Assembly (NCBI GenBank): GCA_020072785.1
Contig: JAIQGG010000002.1
Coordinates: forward strand, 992,001-1,056,000
Direction: 5' to 3'
Source of the DNA: Terriglobia bacterium
Lineage (GTDB): Bacteria; Acidobacteriota; Terriglobia; Acidiferrales; UBA7541
Length of the DNA: 64,000 nt
A model generated the notes under the pieces. That model was not told the DNA's origin. It saw only the letters and a list, made by a program, of their open reading frames with translations, and did not search any database. Positions 1 to 7,391 of the stretch are shown here, in pieces (the first letter of the stretch is position 1; every line of letters begins with the position of its first letter). The position numbers were made by a program, and so were the translations under genes.

Positions 1-49
1 CGCGGGCTTCGGCGAGCGCTTGCTGCTGGAATGCGATGTCGGCGTCCAT
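1..49 (-). CDS. Possible 5' end of a gene running off the window
   Basis: Read on the minus strand, an ATG at 49 opens a frame that stays open to the window edge and begins MDADIAFQQQALAEAR. This resembles the first helix of cytidine/deoxycytidylate deaminase-fold proteins such as TadA or RibD, but 16 residues are far too few to identify a family. It would be divergent from nuoI. No Shine-Dalgarno sequence is obvious. It could be a chance open frame. Confidence 0.25.
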   Translation of the reverse strand, partial: MDADIAFQQQALAEAR

Positions 50-130
50 CTTCAGCCAGAGGATACCATGCGCAAATGGAGAAGGAAGAATCACAGCAGA
101 GAGCAGAGAGATCCCAGAAGATGAGGAGAA

Positions 131-162
131 GGGAAGTAAGGAGGTAAGGAAGCAGGGAAGTG
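131..162. repeat. Degenerate purine octamer tandem repeat
   Basis: Four consecutive 8-base units (GGGAAGTA, AGGAGGTA, AGGAAGCA, GGGAAGTG) lie inside a roughly 100-base stretch (about 80-180) that is almost entirely purine on the plus strand. It sits in the leader region just upstream of nuoI. No function can be read from it. Confidence 0.5.
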
Positions 163-223
163 AAGAAGAGAATGGTAACAAGGCTGCTTGACAATTGCGG
201 GGCCGCGAAACAAACTACCACGC

Positions 224-679
224 ATGCGAGAGCTTCTCGGCCGCATCTTCCAGTACGACTTTTTGAAGGGGCTGGCGGTCACCTTCCGGTACCAGCACCC
301 CAAGAACATTTACACCGAACAGTATCCCCTGGAGCGCCCCAGGATCGCGGAGCGCTACCGGGGCGCGCCGCGGCTGAACAAGAATCCGGAGACCGGCGAG
401 ACGCTGTGTATCGCCTGCAATCTGTGCGCGCTGGCGTGTCCGGAAAACCTGATTGTGGTTGGCTGGCAGCGCGATGACGCCACGCGCCGCAAGGTGCTCA
501 CGCACTTCACCTACGACACCTCCCGCTGCATGTTCTGCGGCCTGTGTGAAGACGCCTGCCCCACGGATTGCCTGGAGCTCACGCAGGATTTCGAACTGGC
601 ATATTACGGCCGCGAGGGCGCCATCTGGGACCGGCATCGGCTCGAAGAAGGCCCCACTCCGGCGCGCTATACTCGCTGA
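224..679 (+). CDS. nuoI: NADH-quinone oxidoreductase subunit I (NuoI)
   Basis: This is the 8Fe ferredoxin-like subunit of respiratory complex I, which passes electrons from the peripheral arm toward the quinone site at the cytoplasmic membrane face. The 151-residue product carries two 4Fe-4S motifs: C62, C65, C68, C72P and C102, C105, C108, C112P, with the family's usual EQYPLE..P.ER segment before them. The ATG at 224 was chosen; an in-frame TTG at 188 would add 12 residues and neither start has a strong ribosome site. No other nuo gene is visible on either side: the upstream 220 bases are non-coding and galT follows 9 bases later. The gene therefore appears separated from the rest of a nuo operon, or belongs to a scattered complex I set. 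Confidence 0.93.
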   Translation: MRELLGRIFQYDFLKGLAVTFRYQHPKNIYTEQYPLERPRIAERYRGAPRLNKNPETGETLCIACNLCALACPENLIVVGWQRDDATRRKVLTHFTYDTSRCMFCGLCEDACPTDCLELTQDFELAYYGREGAIWDRHRLEEGPTPARYTR

Positions 680-688
680 AGACCGGGC

Positions 689-1669
689 ATGGAAATCCGC
701 AGAGATCCCATCACGCAAAGCTGGGTGGTTCTGGGGCATCGCGAAGAGCCCCCGGAGAATGACAAGGTGTGCCCGCTGTGCCGCGGGGAGGCGGAAAAGC
801 AGCCGGCCTTGCTGACCTGGCCGGAGCAGGGCCCCTGGCAGATCCGCGTCCTGCCGCACATGGATCCGCTGTACCGCATCGAGGGGGAACTCGGCCGCCA
901 GGCCGAGGGCATCTACGACAAGATGCTGCCCATCGGGGCGCACGAAGTGATCGTGGAATCGCCGCAGCACGACATGCGCTTGGGGCGGCTCAGCGACGAA
1001 CAGATCGAGCGCGTGCTGTGGGCCTACGGTGCGCGCATCACGGACCTGAAGAAGGACCCGCGCTTCAAATACGTGGCGGTGTTCAAGAACCAGGGCGTGC
1101 TGGCCGGGGAAGAGTGGGCGCACCCGCATTCCCAGGTGACGGCCACGGCGTTCGTGCCGCGCCGCGTCAAGTACGAGCTGCACTCCTCGCGCGACTGGTT
1201 CAAAGAGAAGGAGCGCTGCGTCTTTTGCGACATCGTGCGCCAGGAGGAGAAGCAGGGCAAGCGCATCGTGGACGTCCAGGGCGAATACTACGCGCTGTGT
1301 CCGTATGCTTCGCGCGTGCCCTACGAAATCTGGCTGCTGCACCGCAAGCACAACCATGCCTTCGAACAACCCCGCGCGGGCGCCAATCGCAGGAATCTGG
1401 CCGCCCTGCTGGGCCGCACCCTGCGCCGTCTGGAAAAGTTCGCCCCGGCTTTTCACCTTGTGGTGCACACTTCGCCCAATACGCGCAGCAAGAAGGGCGA
1501 GCTCTCCGGCTACTGGAAGACCCTGGCCGACGATTTTCACTGGCACATCGAGATCCTGCCCATCGTGCAGACGCGCAGCAAGTCCTACAGCATCAAAGAG
1601 GTCTATTACAACGGGGTGCTGCCCGAACAGGCCGCCGAATATCTGCGCAATCTGGATCCCAATTCATGA
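689..1669 (+). CDS. galT: Galactose-1-phosphate uridylyltransferase (GalT family)
   Basis: A 326-residue HIT-superfamily nucleotidyltransferase, expected to exchange UMP between UDP-glucose and a sugar 1-phosphate (Leloir pathway or sugar-nucleotide supply). Visible features are the zinc-site pair C28-P-L-C31, the active-site H145-P-H147-SQ (family consensus HPHGQ, nucleophile the second His), a second CVFC at 177-180, and a C-terminal HWHIE segment resembling the HxHxE-type metal site. The ATG lies 9 bases after the nuoI stop, and the stop overlaps the next start (ATGA). Some relatives act on other sugar 1-phosphates (ADP-type or DUF4931), so galactose specificity is inferred only. Confidence 0.85.
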   Translation: MEIRRDPITQSWVVLGHREEPPENDKVCPLCRGEAEKQPALLTWPEQGPWQIRVLPHMDPLYRIEGELGRQAEGIYDKMLPIGAHEVIVESPQHDMRLGRLSDEQIERVLWAYGARITDLKKDPRFKYVAVFKNQGVLAGEEWAHPHSQVTATAFVPRRVKYELHSSRDWFKEKERCVFCDIVRQEEKQGKRIVDVQGEYYALCPYASRVPYEIWLLHRKHNHAFEQPRAGANRRNLAALLGRTLRRLEKFAPAFHLVVHTSPNTRSKKGELSGYWKTLADDFHWHIEILPIVQTRSKSYSIKEVYYNGVLPEQAAEYLRNLDPNS

Positions 1670-2358
1670 AGGACGAACGCGGCGGCATTATCCTGCTGCT
1701 GATCGTGGCGCTGTTTCTGGCGGCCGTCTGCGGCGTGGCCTATCTTCTGCGCCGGCCCCTGCTGCAATGGGCCGGGAACGCCTGGATCGTCGAGGATCCG
1801 CTGGAGCACGCCGATGCGCTGATTGTGCTCAGCGACGACAATATGGACGGGGAGCGCGCCGCGCGCGCCGCGCTGCTCTATCAGCAGGGCCTGGCGCCAG
1901 TGGTCGTGGGCAGCGGGCGGCGTCTGCGCCGCTATGCAGGGATCGCGGAGCTGATGGAGCATGATCTGGAAGCGCACGGCGTGCCCCAGGGCGCGATCGT
2001 GCGCTTCGCTCACGACGCGGAAAACACGCGCGAAGAAGCAGAACTGTTGGAAAAGCTGGTGCGCGAACGGAAGTGGCGGCGGGTCATCGTGGTGACTTCC
2101 AACTATCACGCGCGGCGTGCGCGCTATATTTTCCGCCGCGTTTTTCCGCCGCAAGTGGATGTGCGAGTGGCCGGCGCGCCGGACGAAAATTTCGATCCCG
2201 GGAAGTGGTGGGAAAAACGCAGCGGGGTCAAACGGATGTTTCAGGAAACGGTGGGCATGGTGGTGGCGATGTGGGAGCTGCGGGGGAAAAGCGGAACTGC
2301 GACGGAGCCGCAAGGCCTTGTAGGAGTAGTCGGGCTGATTCCACAATATATAGTGTAG
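1666..2358 (+). CDS. DUF218 (YdcF/SanA-like) membrane-anchored protein
   Basis: The 230-residue product starts with a charged tail and one hydrophobic helix (about residues 7-28), then a DUF218 domain. Family signatures are the early ALIVLSDDNMDGERAARA segment, GxxPVVVGSG near residue 85, ENTREEAELL, and VIVVTSNYHARRARYIF. SanA/YdcF proteins are membrane or periplasmic-facing proteins linked to envelope integrity and peptidoglycan or lipid-carrier metabolism, but their reactions are poorly defined. The start codon overlaps the galT stop by ATGA, so the two are translationally coupled. The last 25 residues are unlike the domain and look like a non-conserved tail. Confidence 0.8.
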   Translation: MKDERGGIILLLIVALFLAAVCGVAYLLRRPLLQWAGNAWIVEDPLEHADALIVLSDDNMDGERAARAALLYQQGLAPVVVGSGRRLRRYAGIAELMEHDLEAHGVPQGAIVRFAHDAENTREEAELLEKLVRERKWRRVIVVTSNYHARRARYIFRRVFPPQVDVRVAGAPDENFDPGKWWEKRSGVKRMFQETVGMVVAMWELRGKSGTATEPQGLVGVVGLIPQYIV

Positions 2359-2507
2359 AGCTTCAGGAAACACCCCAGATTTACGGTCTGCCATTCTTCT
2401 TTACACCCACTAAGTGCTGTACTATCTTCACTCTGCGACGTCGCAATTTCCAGCCCGCCCAGACAAATCTGCGACCTGGTCGTAAAAGTTCATCCCTGAG
2501 GTGTCGC

Positions 2508-3050
2508 GTGTGGCGGAAAGAAGACTTGAAGACACAAGCAGTTCCAGAGATTTCCACAAGGGCTGGGAATTCCACAAATACTCCACAAAGTCCCGCCACT
2601 CTTCTGCATGAAAAACCTCTGGCTCCTCTCGCCGCACGCGCCGCGGCCTGCATCAGCCAGGGCATTAAGATCCGCGGAGAAATCACCGGCAGCGAAGATC
2701 TTTTCGTGGACGGAGATGTGGAAGGCAGTCTGGCGCTGGAATCCGCCAGCGTTACCATCGGCCCCAACGGCAAGGTCAAGGCCGACGTGGTAGCGCGGGA
2801 AGTGATTGTGCGCGGCTGCGTGGAGGGTAAGGTGCACGCCCGCGAGCGGGTGCAGGTGTGGGCCACCGGGCAAGTGCACGGCGAGATCCAAACCCTGACA
2901 CTGGCGATCGAAGAAGGCGCGGTGCTACGCGGCAAAGTGGAAGCCGGCAAACCCGCGGAGAAGGCCGGCAATGCCCTTGCGGTGGCGCCCGCGAGCGTAG
3001 AAGAAACTTCGGGTTCGGCGGAAGTTGCGGCGACCCCAGCGGTGAATTAG
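2508..3050 (+). CDS. Bactofilin (polymer-forming cytoskeletal protein)
   Basis: A 180-residue bactofilin. The core (about residues 50-145) has the regular short beta repeats of the right-handed beta-helix: IKIRGEITGSEDLFVDGDVEG, then SVTIGPNGKVKADVVAREVIVRGCVEGKV, and a final GAVLRGKV. Bactofilins assemble without nucleotide into filaments attached to the inner face of the membrane and organise envelope growth. Flanking residues are low complexity and rich in Ala/Pro/Glu, as usual. I chose the GTG at 2508 because GAGG lies 7 bases upstream; the frame is open further upstream but overlaps the preceding gene. A methyltransferase follows after 3 bases. Confidence 0.88.
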   Translation: MWRKEDLKTQAVPEISTRAGNSTNTPQSPATLLHEKPLAPLAARAAACISQGIKIRGEITGSEDLFVDGDVEGSLALESASVTIGPNGKVKADVVAREVIVRGCVEGKVHARERVQVWATGQVHGEIQTLTLAIEEGAVLRGKVEAGKPAEKAGNALAVAPASVEETSGSAEVAATPAVN

Positions 3051-3053
3051 ACC

Positions 3054-3815
3054 ATGAGCTTCTTGCACAAACTTGGACTTGTTGGGGTAAGGCCATTCTC
3101 CCGCACGGCGCCGGTGAATCATCACTCGCTGCACGGCAACGGGCTGCACGCAACCGGGCCGGGATTTGCCCCGGTTAACTCCCAGCGGAGCACGGAGATG
3201 CAGGAAATCACGCGCACGTCCAAAGGGCTGAAAGAATTCCTCTGGAACCTCGACGGGCTGGGCCGGGGCTCACTGCTGGATCTGGGGCCGGTGTGGCAGA
3301 CCACGCTGAGTTTTTTTATCGAACGCGGATTCCGTGTCACGGCGGAAGACCTGCTCTGTGCCTTGAAAGACTTTTACCGCGAAGAGGAGAAGCACCTGCA
3401 GGTGGCCTCGGGCGGGGCACTGGATACCGCCGTGGACCGCACGCCGGAGGGCCGCGCGGCACGTTTCCTGGAGGGCAACCTGCGCTATCCTGCAGCGTCG
3501 TTTGATGCCGTGCTGATGTGGGACCTGCTCGATTATCTCGAGCCGCTTCTGGCGCGGCGTGTCGTTTCCGTGATCACCGAAGCGGTGCGCCCAGGCGGGG
3601 TAGTCTTTGCCATGTTCCATAGCCGGAAGCCCGCGAGTTTCCACCGCTATCGCGTAGCCGACTCCATGACCCTGCAGATGCTGCCCGCAGCAGAGATGAT
3701 TCCCGCACAGCGCGTTTACCAGAACCGCGAGATCCAGGACCTGTTCGGACAATACCGCTCCATGAAATCACTAGTCAGCCGGGACCAGTTCCGGGAAGTC
3801 CTGTTCATCAAGTAA
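3054..3815 (+). CDS. Class I SAM-dependent methyltransferase-like protein
   Basis: The 253-residue protein contains a recognisable Rossmann methyltransferase core: LLDLGP (motif I, weak, about 77-82), an acidic beta-2 end at VTAEDL, FDAVLMWDLLDYLEP (motif IV/post-IV), and AVRPGGVVFAMF (motif VI region). The first 45 residues are probably unstructured. Substrate unknown. It starts 3 bases after the bactofilin stop, so it probably shares its transcript. Similar bactofilin-neighbouring methyltransferases have no assigned role. Motif I lacks the usual GxGxG, so SAM binding is likely but not certain. Confidence 0.7.
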   Translation: MSFLHKLGLVGVRPFSRTAPVNHHSLHGNGLHATGPGFAPVNSQRSTEMQEITRTSKGLKEFLWNLDGLGRGSLLDLGPVWQTTLSFFIERGFRVTAEDLLCALKDFYREEEKHLQVASGGALDTAVDRTPEGRAARFLEGNLRYPAASFDAVLMWDLLDYLEPLLARRVVSVITEAVRPGGVVFAMFHSRKPASFHRYRVADSMTLQMLPAAEMIPAQRVYQNREIQDLFGQYRSMKSLVSRDQFREVLFIK

Positions 3816-4155
3816 CCCTGCGAAAATTAGAAATACGCAAACACAGGAGTTTCCCGGTCCGGCCCTCTGCCTGGGCCGTCTTTCCTATTGCATAATCGAA
3901 AGCACCGGAGTAGAACGGGGCCAGAGCTCAAAGAGCTCCGGAGAGGCACATGACTCCACCGGACTCAGAGCTGTACAGAAGCTGAAAACACACCGCTTTT
4001 GCGGTGCGCGTCGCTGCGAGAGGGTCGCACGGCCGGCGAAACTTCGCAGACGATACAGCAAATTCGCACTAGGGGGAGCCGCCAGGCTCCCCCTTCTGCA
4101 TTCAGAGCGGAAAGATTGCGCTTACCTGCGGATGGCGGTGGCTGGCTCTTGGCCG
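3816..4155. other. Intergenic stretch with possible structured RNA
   Basis: No credible reading frame. Several small hairpins can be seen on the plus strand: GAGCTC-AAA-GAGCTC near 3927-3941, ACCGC-TTTT-GCGGT near 3993-4006, and a strong hairpin at 4072-4093. A weak -10-like CATAAT lies at 3890-3895. The arrangement would fit a small RNA of about 200 bases ending at the hairpin, but it does not match 6S, SRP, tmRNA or RNase P signatures that I can recognise. Confidence 0.3.
4072..4095 (+). terminator. Candidate terminator hairpin
   Basis: Nine-base perfect arms GGGGGAGCC / GGCTCCCCC with a 4-base loop, followed by only two T's. It could end the methyltransferase transcript or a small RNA, or act for the minus-strand small gene that ends at 4156. 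The short T tract keeps confidence moderate. Confidence 0.5.
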
Positions 4156-4335
4156 TCAGCCTCCGAATTTGATCTGGTTCAGCCAGCGGATGACTTCACC
4201 CTGTTGGGCAATGACAGTGGACTGCCAGAGGATGGCACAGAGCATCAGGCTCATAGTGAGCAGAGAGAATGCCAGGACCACGGCCATCTGGGATTCGGAG
4301 GCCGGAAGGCGGAGCCGATGCGCGAGCCAAGACAT
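4156..4335 (-). CDS. Small single-pass membrane protein
   Basis: A 59-residue reading frame beginning MSWLAHRLRLPASESQ, then a clear hydrophobic helix (about residues 17-40, AVVLAFSLLTMSLMLCAILW), and a short polar tail ending WLNQIKFGG. A good Shine-Dalgarno AGGGGAG lies 8 bases before the ATG, and the amino-terminal arginines obey the positive-inside rule. I do not recognise the family. It stands alone between a terminator-like hairpin and an empty 330-base stretch. It could be a regulator or stabiliser of a membrane complex, but nothing here shows which. Confidence 0.6.
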   Translation of the reverse strand: MSWLAHRLRLPASESQMAVVLAFSLLTMSLMLCAILWQSTVIAQQGEVIRWLNQIKFGG

Positions 4336-4662
4336 GAGAGAAACTCCCCTTATTCAGCGCGTGCCGGGGCAGTGGCCGAGAGGGGGCAGCGCTGATAGCA
4401 CCTACTCTCAATCCTGAAGGGAGCAATTCGACTGCCGTTTTTGGAGCCTGCGTGAAATTCGCTAACGTTCTGTAAATGCAGGATTTGCCGGAGCGAATGG
4501 CCACCGATCACAGGCCGTTGCCGGCACTCCGTGGGTAAATCACTCCAGAGGAAGGACATTCTGTTTCTCGTCTTACCCGGGAGGGACAGCGTCTCCGGCA
4601 GTGGCGGTTTTATGCTGCCATTCGACGAGGTAAATTCGGCGTTACGCGAGCCCCCGGAGGAT
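4336..4662. other. Intergenic stretch, nothing recognised
   Basis: This should hold the promoter of the small membrane protein on the minus strand. I see no reading frame with a ribosome site and no strong promoter hexamers. Confidence 0.5.
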
Positions 4663-5487
4663 TCAACCGCGTTGCGTCAATAGGGGGACGATCTCGGACC
4701 AGTCGCCCCCAGCCGGCAGCGGAATGCTGCGGACCCGGCCGTCCCCGGTGGCTGGGGACCGCGCTGCGGTGGAGCGCCGGGTAAGCAGAAGGACGCGGTC
4801 GCATCCCTGCAAGCAATCCTCAAGTGCCTCCGGGGCGCCAATGCCCACCGTGGCCGCATGGCCATGCAGGGCGCGATCGTACAAGGCGCTGAGCTTCTTG
4901 ATCGCCGGCCGCGGATCCGCGCCCACGGAAAGCGACCAGAGCGGGGGAACTTTGCGGAGAACGACCTTACGCTGCTGCGCTTCGGTGCAAAAGCGGCGGA
5001 TAGCCTCCTCATCGGCGCCCACCAGGAAGAACATCTCTTCGAAATCGCGCTGGCGGACCAGTTCCGCGTCGCGGGGCGGCAAGCCGGTGTTCTGCGTCAG
5101 CTCTCGCGGGGAGAGCGAGCGCAGGGTGACCACCGGCACGCCGGTGGCTTCGCTCAGCGCTTCCAGGGCCTGCTCCGCGGCCGGCTGGGGTTGCGCGATG
5201 GGCAGGCAGACGAAGCGCCCGAGGCGCACCATGCGCTCCACGCGCAAATGAAAATAGTCTTCTGGCAGGTACACGCCGCTGCCGGATTCCGCGATGAAGG
5301 GATGGGCATGGCGCAGGCGGCGGATGGGCTCGTCCATCTGCAGGCGGCAGCGCGCCGTCATCAGGACCGCGGGGATGTCGTGCTCGCCCAGGGTCTCGAG
5401 AAATCCTGCCAAGCCGGGCTCCGCCTTACCGGTGACGGGCAAGAAAGCATCGATGGCCAAATAGACGACGACCGAAGTCTGTTTCAA
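4663..5487 (-). CDS. MPGP-like HAD protein lacking the catalytic aspartate
   Basis: The 274-residue protein resembles mannosyl-3-phosphoglycerate phosphatases of the HAD Cof-type family: a cap-domain segment SLSPRELTQNTGLPPRDAELVRQRDFEEMF matches the usual ...ELTGL..EEA.LA..REFDEPF pattern, and P-x-I-x-ESGSGVYLP follows the normal second motif region. However, the amino-terminal nucleophile motif DxDGT is replaced by AIDAF (residues 11-15), and the K/DD metal-site region is also weak (TVGIGAPEALEDCL). It may therefore be a binding or regulatory protein, or an enzyme with a changed mechanism. No glucosyl/mannosyl-3-phosphoglycerate synthase is nearby. Transcribed alone. Confidence 0.65.
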   Translation of the reverse strand: MKQTSVVVYLAIDAFLPVTGKAEPGLAGFLETLGEHDIPAVLMTARCRLQMDEPIRRLRHAHPFIAESGSGVYLPEDYFHLRVERMVRLGRFVCLPIAQPQPAAEQALEALSEATGVPVVTLRSLSPRELTQNTGLPPRDAELVRQRDFEEMFFLVGADEEAIRRFCTEAQQRKVVLRKVPPLWSLSVGADPRPAIKKLSALYDRALHGHAATVGIGAPEALEDCLQGCDRVLLLTRRSTAARSPATGDGRVRSIPLPAGGDWSEIVPLLTQRG

Positions 5488-5555
5488 AAGGCTCTCCGTG
5501 GAGCGCTCTTTGATTGTAGCGGAAAAGAGAGGGGAAGGCTTCGGGCTGTCGCCGC

Positions 5556-5595
5556 AGAAAGAAACAGGCGGGCAGCATCCGCTGCCCGCCTGTTT
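5556..5595 (-). terminator. Strong rho-independent terminator
   Basis: Fifteen-base perfect inverted repeat (AAACAGGCGGGCAGC and its complement, 5562-5576 and 5581-5595) with a 4-base loop. Read on the minus strand it is followed by TTTCTTTC. It lies 39 bases beyond the coiled-coil gene and insulates the next minus-strand gene. Confidence 0.85.
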
Positions 5596-5633
5596 CGCCT
5601 GGCCACCGCTGTGGCCCGGGAAAGTAAGCCGGT

Positions 5634-6491
5634 TTAGCTGCCGGAACTGGAGCTGGGCTGGGTCTGCGGCTGCACATTGGCCTTGGGAATGCTCACATAG
5701 CCGCTGATCTGGTCCTTGGCCACTTTGTTGATGACCAGTTCCTGGGGAATGCGCGCGCCCGAGGTATAGAAGAAAATCGGCTCATTCAGGATGTGATTCT
5801 TCTTTTCGAAGCGCTTATCTTCGACCGTCACAGCCACGCTGAACAAGTTTTTCTTGACGTTTGCGCCGCGGAGCTCCACGGTTACGTTGCCCACCTTCTG
5901 CGACTTGTTCTTGCCGGCGATGGTGAACTCGACGTACTCGCGCTCACCCAGACGGCGCAGCTGGTCAATCTCCTCGTGGTTGCGGGCGATCAACGTTCCC
6001 AGTTCGCTGCGGGCCATCTTCAAGTCTTCGCGGGTGGCATCGAGATCGGTGCGCACGCCGCCGACCTTGGTATCCACGGTCTTGAGGTCGTTGGTGGTGG
6101 CCTTCGTGGCCAGTTCGCTCTTCACCGAAGTGTCCAGAGCGGTGAGTTGCTGCGCCGTCTCTTCGTGCACCTTGGTGGTTTCTTGCCGGGCGGCCTTGAG
6201 CTGGCCCTCGGTGATCTTCAGTTTCTTGGTGATGGTCTTCAGGTCGCCCTGAAGCTCGGTGTTGGTTTTTTCCGACTGCGCCAGGCGGTCCTTCAGCCCG
6301 GTCACATCCTGATCCACCTTCTGCTTGACGGCGGTGACCTGCGCATCAACGGCCTTCTGGGTGCTGTCCAGTTTCGAAGAAGCATTCCATCCCATGACCA
6401 GCCCGCCAATGGCCAGCAAGGCGAGAATGACAATCGCCGGCAGCTGCCAGGATGGGCTGCTATTTGTATCCACAATCGTTTCGTCAGACAT
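5634..6491 (-). CDS. Membrane-anchored coiled-coil protein
   Basis: A 285-residue protein: a short acidic cytoplasmic head, one transmembrane helix (about 17-36, LPAIVILALLAIGGLVMGW), then a long heptad-rich coiled coil (about 45-170) with many Lys/Glu/Gln/Thr, and a globular beta-rich end (about 175-265; EYVEFTIAGKNKSQKVGNVTVELRGAN...) before a Ser/Gln/Pro tail. The start at 6491 has GGAGG 11 bases upstream. I know no named family; similar periplasmic coiled-coil proteins with this terminal domain occur in Acidobacteria-like genomes. A promoter-like pair lies about 130 bases upstream and a strong terminator follows, so it is probably monocistronic. A structural envelope role is a guess. Confidence 0.75.
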   Translation of the reverse strand: MSDETIVDTNSSPSWQLPAIVILALLAIGGLVMGWNASSKLDSTQKAVDAQVTAVKQKVDQDVTGLKDRLAQSEKTNTELQGDLKTITKKLKITEGQLKAARQETTKVHEETAQQLTALDTSVKSELATKATTNDLKTVDTKVGGVRTDLDATREDLKMARSELGTLIARNHEEIDQLRRLGEREYVEFTIAGKNKSQKVGNVTVELRGANVKKNLFSVAVTVEDKRFEKKNHILNEPIFFYTSGARIPQELVINKVAKDQISGYVSIPKANVQPQTQPSSSSGS

Positions 6492-6629
6492 GAATCTCTT
6501 CCCTCCAAGGAAAATATGTGGCGGTATCTTCCCATAAATGTGCATGTCTAGCACCAAAAAACAATGCGACAGGACGTTTTCTAAGTCTTTCAGGGTCAAT
6601 GGGATGTGATTCCGACAGGAATTGAGGAG

Positions 6630-6657
6630 TGTATAAAAGGGGTACTGGGTCCTGCAA
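6630..6657 (-). promoter_or_regulatory. Sigma-70-like promoter for the coiled-coil gene
   Basis: On the minus strand TTGCAG (6657-6652) and TATACA (6635-6630) are separated by 16 bases, about 130 bases before the ATG at 6491. Sequence match only. Confidence 0.4.
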
Positions 6658-6750
6658 ACTTTACAGGTTGTGCGTGTTTTAGCGCGCTCGCAGGATTTTT
6701 CGACCCACCGGAAAACCATTTTCCGGCTGCAAATGCCTTCGCGCGGCAGC

Positions 6751-7377
6751 TCAGGCGCCAGGGGTAAGAAGGCCGCGCACGGCCAGTTCCTGCTCGAGTT
6801 GCGTGGGGGATTCGAAGACGACTCCGGCCATGCCCAGGCGCTGCGCGGCTTCCACATACGCCGCGATATCGTCAATGTACAGCGCCTCCTCGGCGCGGAC
6901 GCCGCAGGCGCGCAAGGCCTCCTTATAAATCAGCGGCTCGGGCTTGCAGGCGCCCACGCCGCAGGAATAGATGCGCTGTGGAAAGTGGCGCAGAAGCGGG
7001 AACTGCGCCTCGAGATGCGCGACATGCAGCGGGTCGGTATTGGAGAGGACCGCAAGGCGAAAACGGCGGGCGAGCTGCGTGAGGAGCTCCTCGGGAATGA
7101 TCGGCTCCGAGGAAAGCGCGCGGTTCCACACTTCGCAGAACTGCTCGAAGGCGAGGCCTGTGCCGAGGCGCTGCCCCAAATGGCGGTGCCACTCGGGGGG
7201 AGCCAGGCGGCCTTCCTGCCAATCGCGCCAGCGCGGATGCCGCTCGATGGCCACCCAGACTTCCTGGGGAGTGAGGCGCGTGCGTTCCGCAAGTCCGGCC
7301 ATGGCCGCGGAGATGTCCACGCGTACCAGGACGCGCCCGATATCGAAGATGACGGCGCGTAGAGCCGGCACGGGCAT
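6751..7377 (-). CDS. HAD-superfamily hydrolase (YihX-like, subfamily IA)
   Basis: A 208-residue HAD phosphatase. Motif I is FDIGRVLV (residues 11-18), with the D-x-G form seen in YihX-type phosphatases where the second Asp is replaced; motif II is LSNTDP (about 111-116); motif III Lys is in CKPEPLIYKEAL; motif IV is YIDDIAAYVEAA. YihX relatives hydrolyse alpha-D-glucose 1-phosphate and related sugar phosphates. The substrate here is not known. The next gene (DedA) ends 15 bases upstream on the same strand, so they may be cotranscribed. Confidence 0.8.
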   Translation of the reverse strand: MPVPALRAVIFDIGRVLVRVDISAAMAGLAERTRLTPQEVWVAIERHPRWRDWQEGRLAPPEWHRHLGQRLGTGLAFEQFCEVWNRALSSEPIIPEELLTQLARRFRLAVLSNTDPLHVAHLEAQFPLLRHFPQRIYSCGVGACKPEPLIYKEALRACGVRAEEALYIDDIAAYVEAAQRLGMAGVVFESPTQLEQELAVRGLLTPGA

Positions 7378-7391
7378 CGTTCAATCCTCTC

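Noticed and set aside
215-1546. Long minus-strand open frame opposite nuoI and galT
   Set aside because: Typical shadow frame of high-GC coding sequence; the conserved motifs are all on the plus strand.
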